A program made the translations under genes and the position numbers. This document shows positions 13,001-24,912 of a DNA stretch of 64,000 nucleotides, piece after piece (position 1 is the first letter of the stretch; each line of letters begins with the position of its first letter). Under the pieces are notes generated by a model. That model did not search any database and was not told where the DNA came from. It saw only the letters and a list, made by a program, of their open reading frames with translations. The stretch is taken from assembly GCA_949357655.1 (NCBI GenBank), contig CASHTG010000012.1, positions 62,001 through 126,000 on the forward strand, read 5' to 3'. This stretch comes from Parascedosporium putredinis (lineage: Eukaryota > Ascomycota > Sordariomycetes > Microascales > Microascaceae).

Positions 13001-13750
13001 CTCTTTATCTTGAACCCGCTCGTCCCGTTTTTGGAAAAGTGTCTTTCGACAATTATCGACTGACCGTACTGCTCTGGTTGATAGGCACCTTCTCCTTGGT
13101 TCTTCAGTTTGACTTGTATGGTGGAATGTTCTTGTCCCTCCTTGATAAAGCTTTTAAGGCTCCCTCCACGGTTGGTCGAACTGGCCTTCGCACCAAGGCA
13201 CAGCGTGATGGCAGTAAGCACGGCACTCTTGCCGCTACCATTTTCGCCGACGATGAAGTTGAGAAGAGGGCCGAGTTCAACATGGAGACGTGTGTGGCAC
13301 ATGAAGTTTATGCATGTTACAGTCTCAATGATGCCATTTGCAGCCGCTCGGTTATCCGCTTGGCTCTCCCGATGGGTATTGTTGAGCACCTTTGCGTCGC
13401 TCGCATGTCATCTTCAGCTTCGTGCTGCAGGTGGCTATAGTTCTGGTCGCGAAATATTTCGTATTGCGTCCGGGGTGGTGAGTCGGGGATTGTGTCTTGT
13501 CCAGGGTTGAGCTCTCGATTTATCTCATCCTGAGCCAGCGAGTCGTGGGAGGCCGATCGTTCGCGGCTAACACCCGATACTCGTACGCGCTTACGCTGTT
13601 TCAACTAGATCAGTCCGAGAACCATACGTCCAACAAAGGAATAAAGGTCCTCACGATCACATCATGCCCCGACTCTCCAGCGGACCCGCCCACCACCGCA
13701 CTCCCATTATCCTCCTCGGTGGCTATCCTCCGCCGCTTTTCCGGGGCCAT
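10078..13750 (-). CDS. SMC6: SMC6, structural maintenance of chromosomes protein 6
   Basis: SMC6 pairs with SMC5 in the nuclear SMC5/6 complex for recombination repair and replication-fork processing. Exons are 13661-13750, 10354-13604, 10185-10285 and 10078-10129; introns have CTGAT or GCTAAC branch sites. The product is about 1,165 residues, the family's usual length. Visible are a basic N-terminus (MAPEKRRRIA), the Walker A region GENGSGKSAVLTAI, a first coiled coil rich in E/K/R/A, the hinge around IGPLGRLIRLSKPEWS and GVRNTPVLI, a second coiled coil, the ABC signature (LSGGEKSF) with Walker B (CLDEFDVFMD), and the terminal SDPRQRTL. Six single-base breaks interrupt the frame. Bases are missing in runs at 13391-13393, 12727-12729, 12350-12354, 12146-12148 and 10503-10505; one base is extra at 11263-11266. 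With these the CDS is exactly 1,166 codons. It diverges from the ECD gene. Confidence 0.95.
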
Positions 13751-14403
13751 CCCTTCTCGGAATAAAAATTTTCGTTTGAGATTGGGCCGAAGGAGTATGA
13801 GTGAACTCTGGCAGCCCTTTGTTAGCCTAGGTGGACGAAGGGATGGACAAGGCAGCAAGGGAGTAAGTAGCCTGCCTCGCTTGTAGACCGTATTTGTACA
13901 GTAGAACAAGTCGAAAGCTTCAGTAAAAAAATAAATAAAGAGGGAATGTAAAGAAAGAAAAACAAGGGGTTCAAGACTCTAGTACTTGGGCGCTGTAAGT
14001 TGACCGGGGTTGTCAATTATATGACCTGTCCACCTTGCACAGGTTATTATTTTGTCTTCGGACGAGCGTCGCGATGCTTCGCCAGCGACGCGTCGGTCGT
14101 TTGCTCAGACGTTGAGCCCTCAAAAGTGGGGCAGCTTTAAACTTCCGCCCCCAACCCTGTGGCTGTCTTTACAAGCTCGGGCGCGCAGCACTGGGTCCGG
14201 CTCACTCGCCTCTGTCAAGTTCCACCCTCAGACAGGCCTAAGTTATCAATGATATTCACCTCTCATTGAGAACAGGGTTTCATAAACCTAAGACGCCTAC
14301 TGAACACTAAATCGTGCAAAGGTAGGGGAGGAGAGAAGAGATTATCAAGGCGAGATGCGCCTTCTTGGTTGATCAAATCAATCTGTTCCGGTCCTATCTC
14401 GAC
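13751..14403. promoter_or_regulatory. Shared divergent promoter region, SMC6 / ECD-type gene
   Basis: About 650 bases separate the SMC6 and ECD start codons. A perfect ACGCGT hexamer lies at 14088-14093. This is the MCB core bound by MBF-type regulators (Mbp1/Swi6), which drive G1/S genes in fungi. One hexamer can occur by chance; the regulatory reading is inference from the neighbouring replication/repair gene. An A/T-rich stretch lies at about 13921-13965. Confidence 0.4.
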
Positions 14404-16471
14404 ATGGAGGAGTCCGTTCGCCAGCCAAAAACTTGGGACCAGCTCAGTGAGCAGTATGGTGGTCTCAATCTTAAACTTGCTGAGAACTGTGTTGAGTACA
14501 CCATTTTTGTCCTCCCGGAAGTACCTTTACAAGGGGCGAGAGAGCTTCTTTCCTCCTTGGATAGCATCAAACACGCCGCGCTCGAGTTAGTGGCGCGACT
14601 CACGAAAGATTATATCTGGCAAAGAGAAGAATTTTCACTCGCTGTGAAGAACGACTCGGGTGAGTCTAGGCTGCTGCCTCTTCCGATATCTCCCCAACAT
14701 ACATGCACACATGAGCCACCTCCTGGCCCCAAAAGAAAATATAAAAATAAAAATAAAAAGAGTAGAGCTAATTATATCGTTTCTCTTTGCCCTCGCTAAA
14801 ATTCAGGCCTCATATACCTGCATGGAATTACTGACTACGGTGACTCCCTCGAGGACGAGTGGCTCATCGTTTTCATACTACGAGAGGTGTCCAGGCTATA
14901 TCCGCAGGCTTGGATTCGGGTCTGGGATGCTGATGGAGAGTTTCTCCTAGTAGAGGCTGCCAATGTGATACCACAATGGCTGAGCCCGTCCATGGATTCC
15001 AACAGATCTTGGATCCATAATGAAAAGCTTCTTGTCATTCCACCAGACGCCACTCAATCAGGGTCACTAAGCCTGCCTGTCGCTCTCGCGAGAGTAAAAG
15101 CTAACCCGGATGGCCTCTTCCATTCGCCTAACATCGACAAGGAGGCATTCTACCGACTAGAAAAGTACCCAGGCCATATATCTCTTTCTCTACATCATGC
15201 TAAGGCGAGGATTCCAAGAAAATTGGCATATCTCTTACACAAGCAACCCAAGGTGATAGCTCCTGCAGTAGAGGAGTTTTATCTTCGGGATCCTGTAGCC
15301 TTAGCATGCCTAGAATCTAGCTCTACCATGCTAAAATTTCCACCGGATGACCTAGTCAATATCAGCGTTCGCTTCACCAAAGTTCTGTACGCACAGTTAT
15401 ACTCACAGCGTTTTGAGCCTTTAGGCAGGTGGAGGGGTGTAATGGAGAAGGTAACTGGTAAACAGCTCATCCATGACCCAAGTGCTGCTGGGGCAAAATC
15501 GCGCCTCGAATACGAACTGGGGATGAAACTCACCTGTGGCTTTGAGATGCTGCTGAAAAAAGCGAACACAATCAACAATCGATTTGTTAGGGAAGCAGCT
15601 ATCCTGCTAGAAGATATCGACGAAGATGGCCCTGCATTCCTACCGACAGACGAGACTATAAGGACGTGGCCCGGGGTGGATAGAGACGATGATGACCGCT
15701 GGATGGATATTGACTTCCAAGAGCTGGATAATGAATTGAACGGTCTTCATCGAAACTCCGCCGAGACATCAAATAAGCAAGGCTTCAATGACCCGAGTGC
15801 GCAAGCCGACTTACGAAAGATTGTCTCCCGTTTCGAACTTTTTTGAACAACGAAACTTCTGGTGCAGATGGCGCAGAGTTAGACAGTGATCAAAGTGCCG
15901 ATGATCCCGATGACGACCATAGCACCGCTAGTGACGACCACGATGAGGATGGTAGGGCCGCCGAGGGTGAAGAGGCTGATTTCGACGTTGCTTTAGATGA
16001 ATCAAGGTTTGCATTTTTACTCAAGGAATTCCTCGACGTGGACCAGAAGACTGAGGGTCGCCAATCCCCTCAACCCGGTCACGACATACCTGGGACGCAG
16101 AATGCTGAGGTGATGGGAGTCCGGCAACTGATGGAGAGCATGGAGGCCGAGCTCAAGAAACACGGCGCATTGGCATTAGACACGACTAGCCAAAGCTTAG
16201 CAACTCTGAAGGACGACAAGCGTGGGGACGGGGAAAGTCGTCGAAGGATGTCGGAACTAGACTTGTCGGCACTCCTCGGCCGGAGATGGAGGAAGAAGGG
16301 GAGGTTAACGTGGACTACAATCTGGCGAAAAATCTTCTTGAAAGCTTCAAAGGGCAAGCCGGGGCGGCCGGACCAGTTAGCAATATCCTCGGGATGATGG
16401 GACTTCATTTACCCCGAGACGAGGATGCGGATATTGTGAGTCATGACGAAGAATCCGCAGAAGGTGATTGA
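14404..16471 (+). CDS. ECD: SGT1/Ecdysoneless (ECD) family protein
   Basis: This is a homologue of human ECD, historically called SGT1 and unrelated to the Hsp90 co-chaperone. ECD-family proteins have been linked to transcription, pre-mRNA splicing and the cell cycle. Exons 14404-14659 and 14807-16471 are joined by a 147-base intron (donor GTGAGT, branch CGCTAA, acceptor TTCAG) and give about 640 residues. Conserved blocks are NCVEYTIFVLPE near the start, LEDEWLIVFILREVS with GEFLLVEAANVIPQWL and WIHNEKL in the first 200 residues, and LVNISVRFTKVLYAQLYSQ with GMKLTCGFEML in the middle. The C-terminus is acidic (DDPDDDHSTASDDHDEDG) and ends in VNVDYNLAKNLLESFKGQ. Two bases are missing: one T in the run 15839-15844 and one base near 16280. 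The ATG at 14404 is the first in frame. Confidence 0.9.
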
Positions 16472-16745
16472 AGGAGATAAATATCAACCCAATTCAATAT
16501 CCGTTGGTGACCAGCTCTTTTCAACAGGAGGTATGATGACACCTTTACGCTGACGGTACTACCAAAAGGAAAAAAAAGGATGCTAAATCACCTGCTGCAC
16601 CTGTGGACTCAAGCTAAACTGCGTCTTTTTATTCATCTCGCTCTGGCATATCCATTCGGACGAGTGTTATCATGACGCCGTCGAACCAAACCTAGACAAG
16701 GAGCAAGGCCAATAAGGAAACCGTAGTGATGAGATGGGGGTATGG

Positions 16746-18190
16746 CTAGGCGGTCACCTCTTTTCCAGAAGGCTTAGCTTCGTCGCTGCTGTGGCTCTCG
16801 GGTTTATATCGCTTTGCAGGCGACACTTCCCCGCTCAGCCGTCGACGTCTCGACCCCACAGCTTCGGTTACTCTGCTCAGCTTGGCCAGGGCGGTATTTA
16901 GCGCTTTCCTTGCTTCAAGCTCCCTTCTCCCACTATCTTTAGTTGGCCGGTAAAATTCCCTTACGACCCGTGTGACCGCGTGGTAGCACTCGTAAAGAAG
17001 CATTCGCGAAGCCGTATTCTTCTCCCCGCACCACAGCGAACTCATCCGAATCTCTATCGCCAAGTTCCGCAAGCCCCGTGAAACCCTCCCAGAGGCCATC
17101 TCTGTTCTCTCCGTAGAAGGCATTTGCCAGCAACGGATCTCCAAACACGCAGCTACTCCAGTCTAGTAGGCCAGTAACAGCAATATCAACGCCTTCATCG
17201 CTATCAACGGATGCCCTGGGGGTAATCATTTCGACTGCTTTTTTCATTTTGCCGCTATGGACATGCGTCTCTTCTCCATCTGCATCTTCGAAATGTGGTT
17301 GGGCGGGTGGACTCTCCGGCTCAGTAGATCTCCGTCTCCGGACAACTACAATATTCTCATCGTCCGTATTCCCAATAATGACGAGGCCGGGCTTTGTTAC
17401 ATCGTCTAGGGTATGTTCAAGCCTCTCAAATTGGCGCCTTATCGATGAATAAGGGAGAGTGATGTGCATGTCTTCACCGTCTCGCAGTATGCCCTCTAGG
17501 AGTGAGGCAAAGGCTATTGCCCATGTGGTGGATCCCTTGGTTTCATATCTCGCCGCATTTTGTTTTCGTGTCGTTAGTCCCGGCGACCCCCAATACGTTC
17601 GAAACGGGCCCAAACCTTCCTGATGGTGAGTGAATTTCGGACAGCTGGCGGAGGAGGCGGCCATACTGGAACGAAACCGATTTGCGCTCGATGGGTGAGA
17701 GTGGGGGCTTTAGGCTTGCTATGCGAGACCCAGCAGTAGGCTTCACAATAGTAAACCCAGGCTCGTAAAAGGTGTGAGGCGAGGAATAACCAAGTAAAGC
17801 TGGGATGAGTGATCTCGGGATGGGGGATATATGGGACAAGATCATGTGCTATGACACCCTCGGTCGAGCCCCGGCTATGGTAGTGGATGCCACCTCGCCT
17901 TGGGGGAATTTCTGCTCCCTCTTTGGCACTGGAGTGCCAGGAGACCGAGGCGGTGACGGCGGATCAAGAGCAGAAACCCAGGCAAGGATAGTTGCCTCAG
18001 CGCCAACACAGGCCCGTTCGAACCGGAGGAGCTTGACGGCCGGAGGGAGGGGCATGCATAGGAGAAGGGATGATCCGTCAGATAACCGAGCCTCATACCG
18101 ACGCTGGGCACCTGATGAAGGTATAGGATAAACGCTCTCAATAGTGACGTTCGAGGGCACGACACTTTCTAGTATGGTAGCAACAGACAT
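16746..18190 (-). CDS. Aminoglycoside-phosphotransferase-like (protein-kinase-fold) protein
   Basis: This belongs to the large fungal APH/ChoK-like family, whose substrates are mostly unknown. There is no sign of an intron; the length is about 480 residues. It begins MSVATILESVVPSN; an upstream in-frame ATG at 18265 is less likely because that segment lacks family similarity. Family features are an N-lobe with RRYEARLSDGSSLLLCMPLP, a mid-section with GRLLRQLSEIHSPSGRFGPV, the WAIAFASLLEGILRDGEDM helix typical of the fungal subgroup, and a C-terminal metal-binding-type block LLDWSSCVFGDPLLANAF. The catalytic-loop position reads VIIGNTDDENIVVV and lacks the canonical H-G-D, so activity is doubtful. 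A basic tail ends in SPAKRYKPES. Four frame breaks: extra bases in runs at 17024-17027, 17587-17591 and 17822-17826, and one missing at 17857-17859; corrected length is 481 codons. It converges on the ECD gene with 274 bases between stops. Confidence 0.75.
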
Positions 18191-21100
18191 GGTTTTGCCC
18201 GTTGATACCGCGCACATCTTGGGCGTTTTTGCGAGTTCGAGATGAGTATCAGAATTGCACGCCAAGTGGCCCTGCGCATCAATATATATATCCGAAAGCT
18301 GAGCAGACCCAGTCCGCGAGGTAGGTTGGGATTGAGAGCCAGAAAAAGGCGAAGATCTGGCTTTAAAAAATAGAAAAGACTATTTGTACGCGGAGTAGCT
18401 GGACGAGAAATAGGTCGACCAGTCAATAGTGGAGAGGGAGGATATCTTAAAAATGGCAGTATACACATCCTTTACTGCACGAATGCCCGGGGCAAGCGAG
18501 GTCTTGAAGGCCCTGTTAGGAGGAGGTGTTAAATAGTAAGAAAGCGGTCCTAGTCATTGCTTCCCGAAGCCAAGAAGAATGGTGAGGCAGCACCTTGAAC
18601 TTACGCGGTCCCAAGACGGGGCTGTAAGGACCTCAGGGATTGATGTCTGTTAGAAGAAGAAGATGCTGGGTGGACTGGCAGGATACGAAGAGAAGATCCA
18701 GAGGCCCGAAGCTGGAAAGGCGAAGAGCCGCGGATCAAGGAATATTAGTATTGTTCAGGGAACGTTGACTGTTAGACGGTTGTGGGGGACAGGTTTCCGC
18801 GCGCGACTCGCTTAGAAAAGCATCGTTCTATCCTCTTAAGACGTAAGTGCTCGGAGAAACACATGCTGGTCACTGCATGGCGTTCTGCGAGGCGAGGTGT
18901 AAAGGATGGTTGATGTTCATTCAGCGACGGTTACGGCATGGAAAGGCACGGAGATGAGGTCAAAATCAAGAATGAGCAGGCGAGTTGACGGGGAAAGGGC
19001 GCTCGAGATTGGCGAGAAAGTCAGAAAGTCCTCCGACGAGTAGAAGGGGCTCGGAGCGGAATAAGTCGAAGAAGGTAGAATGATGTGTGTTGAACAATGC
19101 TAGCACCTGTTCAACACCTTTCGGCCGCTGCTTCGGGATGTGAGGCGAGATTTTTCCTCAGTCGGTCGTTTAGTGAGGCAGGCCCGGAGGCAGCTCGACG
19201 GGTTTCCTTCAAAAGACAGGGTACGGGTGTCGCTAACAGCAAGTTGGTTGGAGCCAGCTGGGGATTGGAAGCGAAGGCCGAGTCCGCATCCCCTACATGG
19301 ATGTGGTATTGTCTCGAGGGGACGTGGGCTTGATTCCGGAACGCGTGGTTGAAGGAAGAGTTGGCTTGAGAGTTCTGCAGGCTTATAGGCTGAAGAAAGC
19401 GAGAGGCGGAACGAGAGCAACTTCAAAGGCAAAGAGCAACGAGGGATGGATGAATTGATAATAGGGGCAACTACACCTCCCGTTTAATCAGTTAATAGTG
19501 ATCAGTGCTGCGTGCCAGGGGTTGGGACCGTGCCAGGGGCGGATCTAAAAATGAATCTCAGGTCTTCGACGTGGTCAGCAGACGGCATGGCATTGATTTG
19601 GGGGTGAGGAAACCCAGTATTAGAGGAGCAGGAACGGAAGGGGAGAAGTTCCTCCAAGGGTGACCAGGCCCGTCAACCAGAGCTAATCGAGGCCGGGCTG
19701 ATACCTCAGGAGAAGAGGATGAACTGGCTTCGGCCGAAGAGGTATTTCGTTGGCGCTAATCTCTCCGAACAAGCGAAAAATCTATAATACTTTCCAGCTA
19801 GCACAGCAAGAGACGACCACAAAACGCTGGCCGCTAGTTCAACAGGCCGGGTTGTGGCTTGCTGTTACTTGTTGTAATAGTACCTTCGCTTCTTCCAGAG
19901 CAAGCCGTACGCTGCCTGCCAGCTAGTTTTCTTTTCTTTTGCTTTCTTTCTTTTCTTTCTCTCCCTTTTTCCTCCGATAGCAGAGCTGTTGTTGTGGTGT
20001 TTTTTTCTCTCTCTCTCTCTCTCGATGTGCCTGGGACAGGAGTAATAGCGGCCATGCGACGACAAAGTATCGGTCTGTTTGCAAGGAAAAGCAGGCCTTG
20101 TCACCAAAAAGCACAGAAGACAAAGCAGCCATCCCAAGCAAGCCACCCGAAGACAGACTCGGTCAGTGAACCAACCACCCACACATGTTTCTGATGGGCA
20201 GGCTTGCGCACCGGACGGCATGGTTAGCACAAGGTACACGAGATCTGGAAGGATGTTCGAGAGGCGATGGGGGTGTGTGTACCTGGACCCTTTGCAGATG
20301 CAGATCGGAGCCGACGGGGTGGCGGGAGTGGTGGACCGGGCGAAAACAAAAGGGACCTTTCCGCTCTCTCGCCAGCGAAAAGACATCATTCGCCCATGTC
20401 GTTCACGGGAGGCATTCCGTAGCACGTATGAAGTACTGAGGTACTCCGTGTGAGAAAGAAAGCCGCTCTCGATCCCCACCGAACGTGACCGAATTCGGTC
20501 CCCTTCCGCCTCTAGTCTTGCTGTGTGGTGTATTATTCTAGCGCGCCTTTCTTGGTCCAGCTGTTCAACACCCCCAGACCCGAACGAGACCAAGAGAGGA
20601 TGCTATTCATTGGGGTGCAAGCGAGAATGTGCATGAATTTTTCGGGGCATATAAACTGGAGCACTGATCTTCGGGCGAAAAATAATGCCGATAGATGAGC
20701 AGGTGATTAGTCTGAGCAGTGAAGTCAGGCTCACCAGAGCCTACATGTAGCCACTGGGGAGAAGCCCGAATCAATTGATAATGAGTGTAGGCGGCGGATA
20801 CCCTGTAGATCACTGGGGGCGAGGTAGTATTGATGATTTGAACAGATAAAATGAAGCTTCCTACTTGTATTATTCTCGGGCAAGAAGTCACAACCGGAAA
20901 AAAGACCCGTCGACGAATTAAAATTACTTCATAGTGTAGAAGGGAGGGGCCGGATATCACCATCTCGAATGGCGAATAGCCGACAGGCCTGAGTCTGAAG
21001 AGACTATTGAATATTCCGCAGTCCATCCTGCAGCCACGGGAATCAGCCGCACACCACTGTTCAAGTCCCGGGTTCCGAAACCGAGCTCGAGACCTATTAT

Positions 21101-22964
21101 GGGACGACTCATCGAGTTTGGGGCAACAAGAGGGAGTGCTTGCCACGAAGCGAATTTAGCGGGCTTCTCGCATCGGATGAGCCTGATAATATTACCAAAG
21201 GATTCTTTTGATAACTGAACCTTTGTAGCACCAATAAATATCATACATAGTTGATTGATCGAGTCTCTTCGATCTCCTCGGCCCTCTTCTTGGACAGTTG
21301 GCGGCACAGTACCCCTTCCGCTGAGGAGAAGGCGTCCCTTGTTAGAGAGGAATATTGATTGAAGGCAACTGGATCCAGGCCCTGGGACCAATATTGACAG
21401 CCATGGCGGGGGTGAGCTAATAGCTGCCGAACCCCGAAGAACGGAATATTGAAGGAAGCGAAGTGGCTCTTTTCCTCTTGTCATTTGTGTTCCTAGAATC
21501 TTCAAGTAGAAGTGAGTTGAGCCCTTCTTCTTGCCTATGACCGAGAGAGGGGATGAGGGGATCCATTGACATTGATGGGGGTCGGCTGTGAATTGTTTGG
21601 GGGTCTAATCACCATTCATGTGCCAGTCCATCCATTGAACGCTGTCCTCCCTTGTCCATCCTTCCATTTTAGCGAGGTGCTCAGCTCTTGATTGGGTATC
21701 GCCAAGCGAGGTCTCAAGGGGGATGGCGCGGGGATGGGCGCGGACAAAGAGACTGGGAGCAACTGCTGCAGTCGCCTGTGGTCTGGCTCGTGCGCACTCC
21801 AAGTCTACTTGTACTGTATTATTACTTGCTGGTTCATCTATTTTTGAAGGAATCGGCTTCGAACGTGTTCAATGTTCTATTATATCGCCGAAGGAGTGCC
21901 CTATTATAGAGGTGGAGCCATTTACATGTATTCGCCATTTGTATAATAATGAGTGTAGTGTATGGTGATACAAGGGAACCCGATCAAAAGCTTCTACAGC
22001 TCGAGGCACAATACTTGTAGAAGCACCCCTCACTTCATCAGCTAAAGCGTACAAAAATATGCCTTCAGGAAAACGAGGACGGCCGCGAACAGGGTATTCA
22101 TTTACAATGGAGGAAACAAGCGAGGTCAGCCCAGGAGGAATGGTCAAAACTGCCCAGTGGGTTTACATAGTCCGCCATCAAGGATATGGAACCCATGCGT
22201 TACATTACTGCCATAGAGCATCGATTTCGGAATGGCTGGGAGAGCCACCTCGTGTTCCTCATAACTCCAAGGTACCTCGATATGTGTCCAGCATATGGAA
22301 AGTAGTTATTATTCTCAACCCCTCTCTCATAGTGTTCTCCAAAACCTCTTTAACACCCAGTTATTTCGGCTTGACCTCGGTGAAGGGCCCGCGCTAAGCC
22401 CTATGCACCAATTTGATGGCGCCCTATTGCGGGGAAGATGGGCGAGGTACGTCAAACACGGCGTCGCAAGTTTATTATTGCATCGTCGGAGGAAACCAGT
22501 CGCTAATTCGAGATGAATCGCAAACATCATGTGCGAAGGACTGCTGGCTCTGATCTGTGTGGATGACTGGCCAACTAGACTGGGGAATATACGATTTCCT
22601 CACCTTACGTTTGCTTTAGACCGTCCATCCTTAGTTAGGAAAAGAGAGGTTAAGGTATCAGTTGATCTAATGGGCTAGGCATTTGTTGAAACTGCACTAG
22701 TACCTACATATCCTATCTGGAAGGCGGCGCCATACAAGAGCCTGTGATCGAGGAAGGGTACTCCTCGATAGGGACCGCAACACTAATCTATCACTTGGTG
22801 CATGGTTGGTTGAGAGTGTGAACTGTGTCGTGTCCGCTCTAAGGTAGGTAGCCCATTACGAGCCATCAATTTCCTACCGTTCCTTCAGGGATACAGGGAC
22901 ACACTAGCTGGTCAAGAGAAGCTCTCCAGGAATGAAGGTTTGAGTTGCGTTATAAATTAATATT
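18191..22964. other. Intergenic, 4.8 kb, no supported gene
   Basis: This lies upstream of the APH-like gene and downstream of TAN1. It contains a pyrimidine-rich tract at about 19927-19975 and a CT microsatellite at about 20006-20023. Open frames reach 242 codons (19865-20593, minus) and 182 codons (20957-21505, minus). The first runs through the simple repeat, and neither shows a recognised domain or codon pattern. I found no transposon ends or RNA genes. Confidence 0.4.
20006..20023. repeat. CT microsatellite after a T run
   Basis: A run of about nine CT units directly follows a short T tract. It lies inside the pyrimidine-rich part of the 18.2-23.0 kb gap. Confidence 0.8.
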
Positions 22965-24420
22965 TTAGGCTTCCACTCTAGGAGGTACCGTCGGTCCCGT
23001 CGCCTCTCCAGGCGCAGCTTCCAGAAATTTCCCATCCTTTATACTGGGAGACAACTTGTATATCTCATTGATATTATATTTTCTCATCTTCTCCCAACGA
23101 GGGCCGTCGACGACCGAGAGACCGCAAAAGTTCTAAGAACCGTTTAGCCAAGTGAAAACTCGAGGGGTCCACTGACCATATCGTTCATAGCGGCTTGGCT
23201 TGAGCTTACCTTGAAGACCTCGATCAAGATGACCTTGTCCGGGTTGGTCAGGCTGACTTTATGCTTCTCCCCCACTAAAGCAGCTACTCGGTTGATCACC
23301 TCATCTCTTTTCAGGGAGCTCGCGCGGATATTGGGTCGGATTGCATACTTGTAATCACAAAAAGATAGTTTAGTCATGCCATTAACAACGGCTGTGCCCG
23401 AACATCATGAATGGTTCGCTTACCGTATGGGCAGGCAGGGTTGACTCCCCTGGGCCGTCTCTGCAACCGAAATGCCCTCACTATCGGGACGGAGCTCGAA
23501 AGACGTCTTCAGTACTTCCCTGGCTACCTTTTCGACTCCAGAGTCGAGTGATTTCCCAATCAAAACCATTGGCGACAGCCTATTAACGTATCTCAACTTT
23601 CTTTCCGAGATTTGCGAGCATGCCGCGGCTTCATCACAGATTCGATCGACGAACTTGACGGGCTCCACGGGCGTTCGTGTCTTCATAAAAAGACGCACTC
23701 GATGCCAGAGCGGACAGGGAGAAAGGTGAATTCTGCCTTCGACTGCTTGTCTGCTTCTTTCAAACTCGCAAGCTCATCTTCGATGCGGGCGGCTACATCA
23801 CGAGAGTCTTGATTCTCAAGCAAGGCATCTTCCGCGAGTTGTGAAGGGGGCTTGATCCCATAAATGCTCTCCCCAACCTACATCACAACCCTCATTTGTT
23901 AGTGAGACTATGGCCCAAGTCGAGAGAGAAGGGACGATCTGAACGCGCGTAGACTTTCGAAGGAGCGTGTCGCGCCACCCTTTCCTAGACGACGTCTAGT
24001 ACCTCGTTCAACTTACCTCGTCACAAAGCAGGGTCATCTCGGATATTGCCTTTTTTCAAGGCCTCGCTGGCAAGTCACCCAAATTCCGGCATCACCATTC
24101 TCAATTGTTGTGCCTAGGTCAAGACGATGTGCGATCATGTTGCGTTGGTGGGGTGTTTTCCATTTCCCCTCATTCCCCGCTAAAAGCCCAAGTTTACATT
24201 GAGTTAGCCGATGATCTCTGATAGCCTCAGAGGTGAACACTCGAGGGAGGTGAGAGGTAATGAGAGGAAAGCTGGAAGCTCATTTCAAGTGCTGCAAAGA
24301 TGTGAAGATCAACGGATATGACAATCTCTCCCTTCGCCTCAACACCAACCTTACCTTGCTCTTCTTCCCAGATCCCTTGCTCCCTTCGTTAGGCGGTTGC
24401 TTTCTTTTATTCTCACCCAT
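22965..24420 (-). CDS. TAN1: TAN1/THUMPD1-type tRNA acetylation factor
   Basis: TAN1 is the THUMP-domain adaptor that presents tRNA-Ser and tRNA-Leu to the acetyltransferase Kre33/NAT10 for ac4C at position 12. Five exons fit: 24355-24420, 24017-24179, 23424-23877, 23210-23347 and 22965-23132; the product is about 330 residues. A basic start (MGENKRKQPP) leads to GDAGIWVTCQRG, then LASLKEADKQSKAEFTFLPV, the block KTRTPVEPVKFVDRICDEAA, RYVNRLSPMVLIGKSL, and the THUMP core YAIRPNIRASSLKRDEVI with DKVILIEVFK. It ends NFCGLSVVDGPRWEKMRKYN and a short hydrophilic tail. Four single bases are missing, in the runs at 24175-24178, 24051-24056, 23687-23691 and 23447-23450; restored length is exactly 331 codons including stop. 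Its start is 492 bases from the PDC stop, on the same strand. Confidence 0.92.
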
Positions 24421-24912
24421 TATGCCAGCGATGGGGTTGTTTTGTCTAGTTCCCTCCCTTCCCTGTTTTCAAAATACATGTAAGAACCCCAGAACTGATT
24501 AAAATAGAGTTAGACCTTTTAACGTGGGCAGATGGGGGACTCGGAAGCTGGAGTCAGGTCTCGTTGCGGTGACATTGAGAAATCACGTGATACAATGTTG
24601 GAGGCTCCGTCCCGTTAGCGAAACCGCCGTGGGCTTGAGTGTGGAGCTTGTTAGCTCTTTATTACAGAGTGCATCGAGGTTCTCACTTTCTCACTCGGCG
24701 TACGGAAGGGTGGAAGGAGAACAATTTTGTTGTCTCCATATGTGGCCTCAGTACCGAGATATAGGATGAAGATATCGAGGTCATAGCCTCCATTTACCAA
24801 TGGTTATAATACGATTAACATTAAGGATGGTAGAGCTATACTTGTACTGAAGTCCCATCTCAGTTTTATCTTTGGCTCGGATTCATGAGCCTGTCTAGAC
24901 TGCCACTGTATC
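24421..24912. other. Intergenic between TAN1 and PDC
   Basis: These 492 bases hold the TAN1 promoter and the PDC 3' region, which lie in tandem on the minus strand. I see no further gene. Confidence 0.5.

Noticed and set aside
12829..13440. 203-codon plus-strand frame opposite SMC6
   Set aside because: Antisense shadow of the conserved Walker A exon.
10503..15844. Programmed ribosomal frameshifting as the cause of the frame breaks
   Set aside because: There are too many sites, in unrelated genes and both directions, with no common slippery heptamer or downstream structure.
19865..20593. 242-codon minus-strand frame
   Set aside because: It crosses a pyrimidine tract and a CT microsatellite, giving RERERE/KKRKK-type peptide; no family similarity.
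20957..21505. 182-codon minus-strand frame as a gene
   Set aside because: No recognised domain; overlapping frame 20607-21146 is equally open, so neither is favoured.
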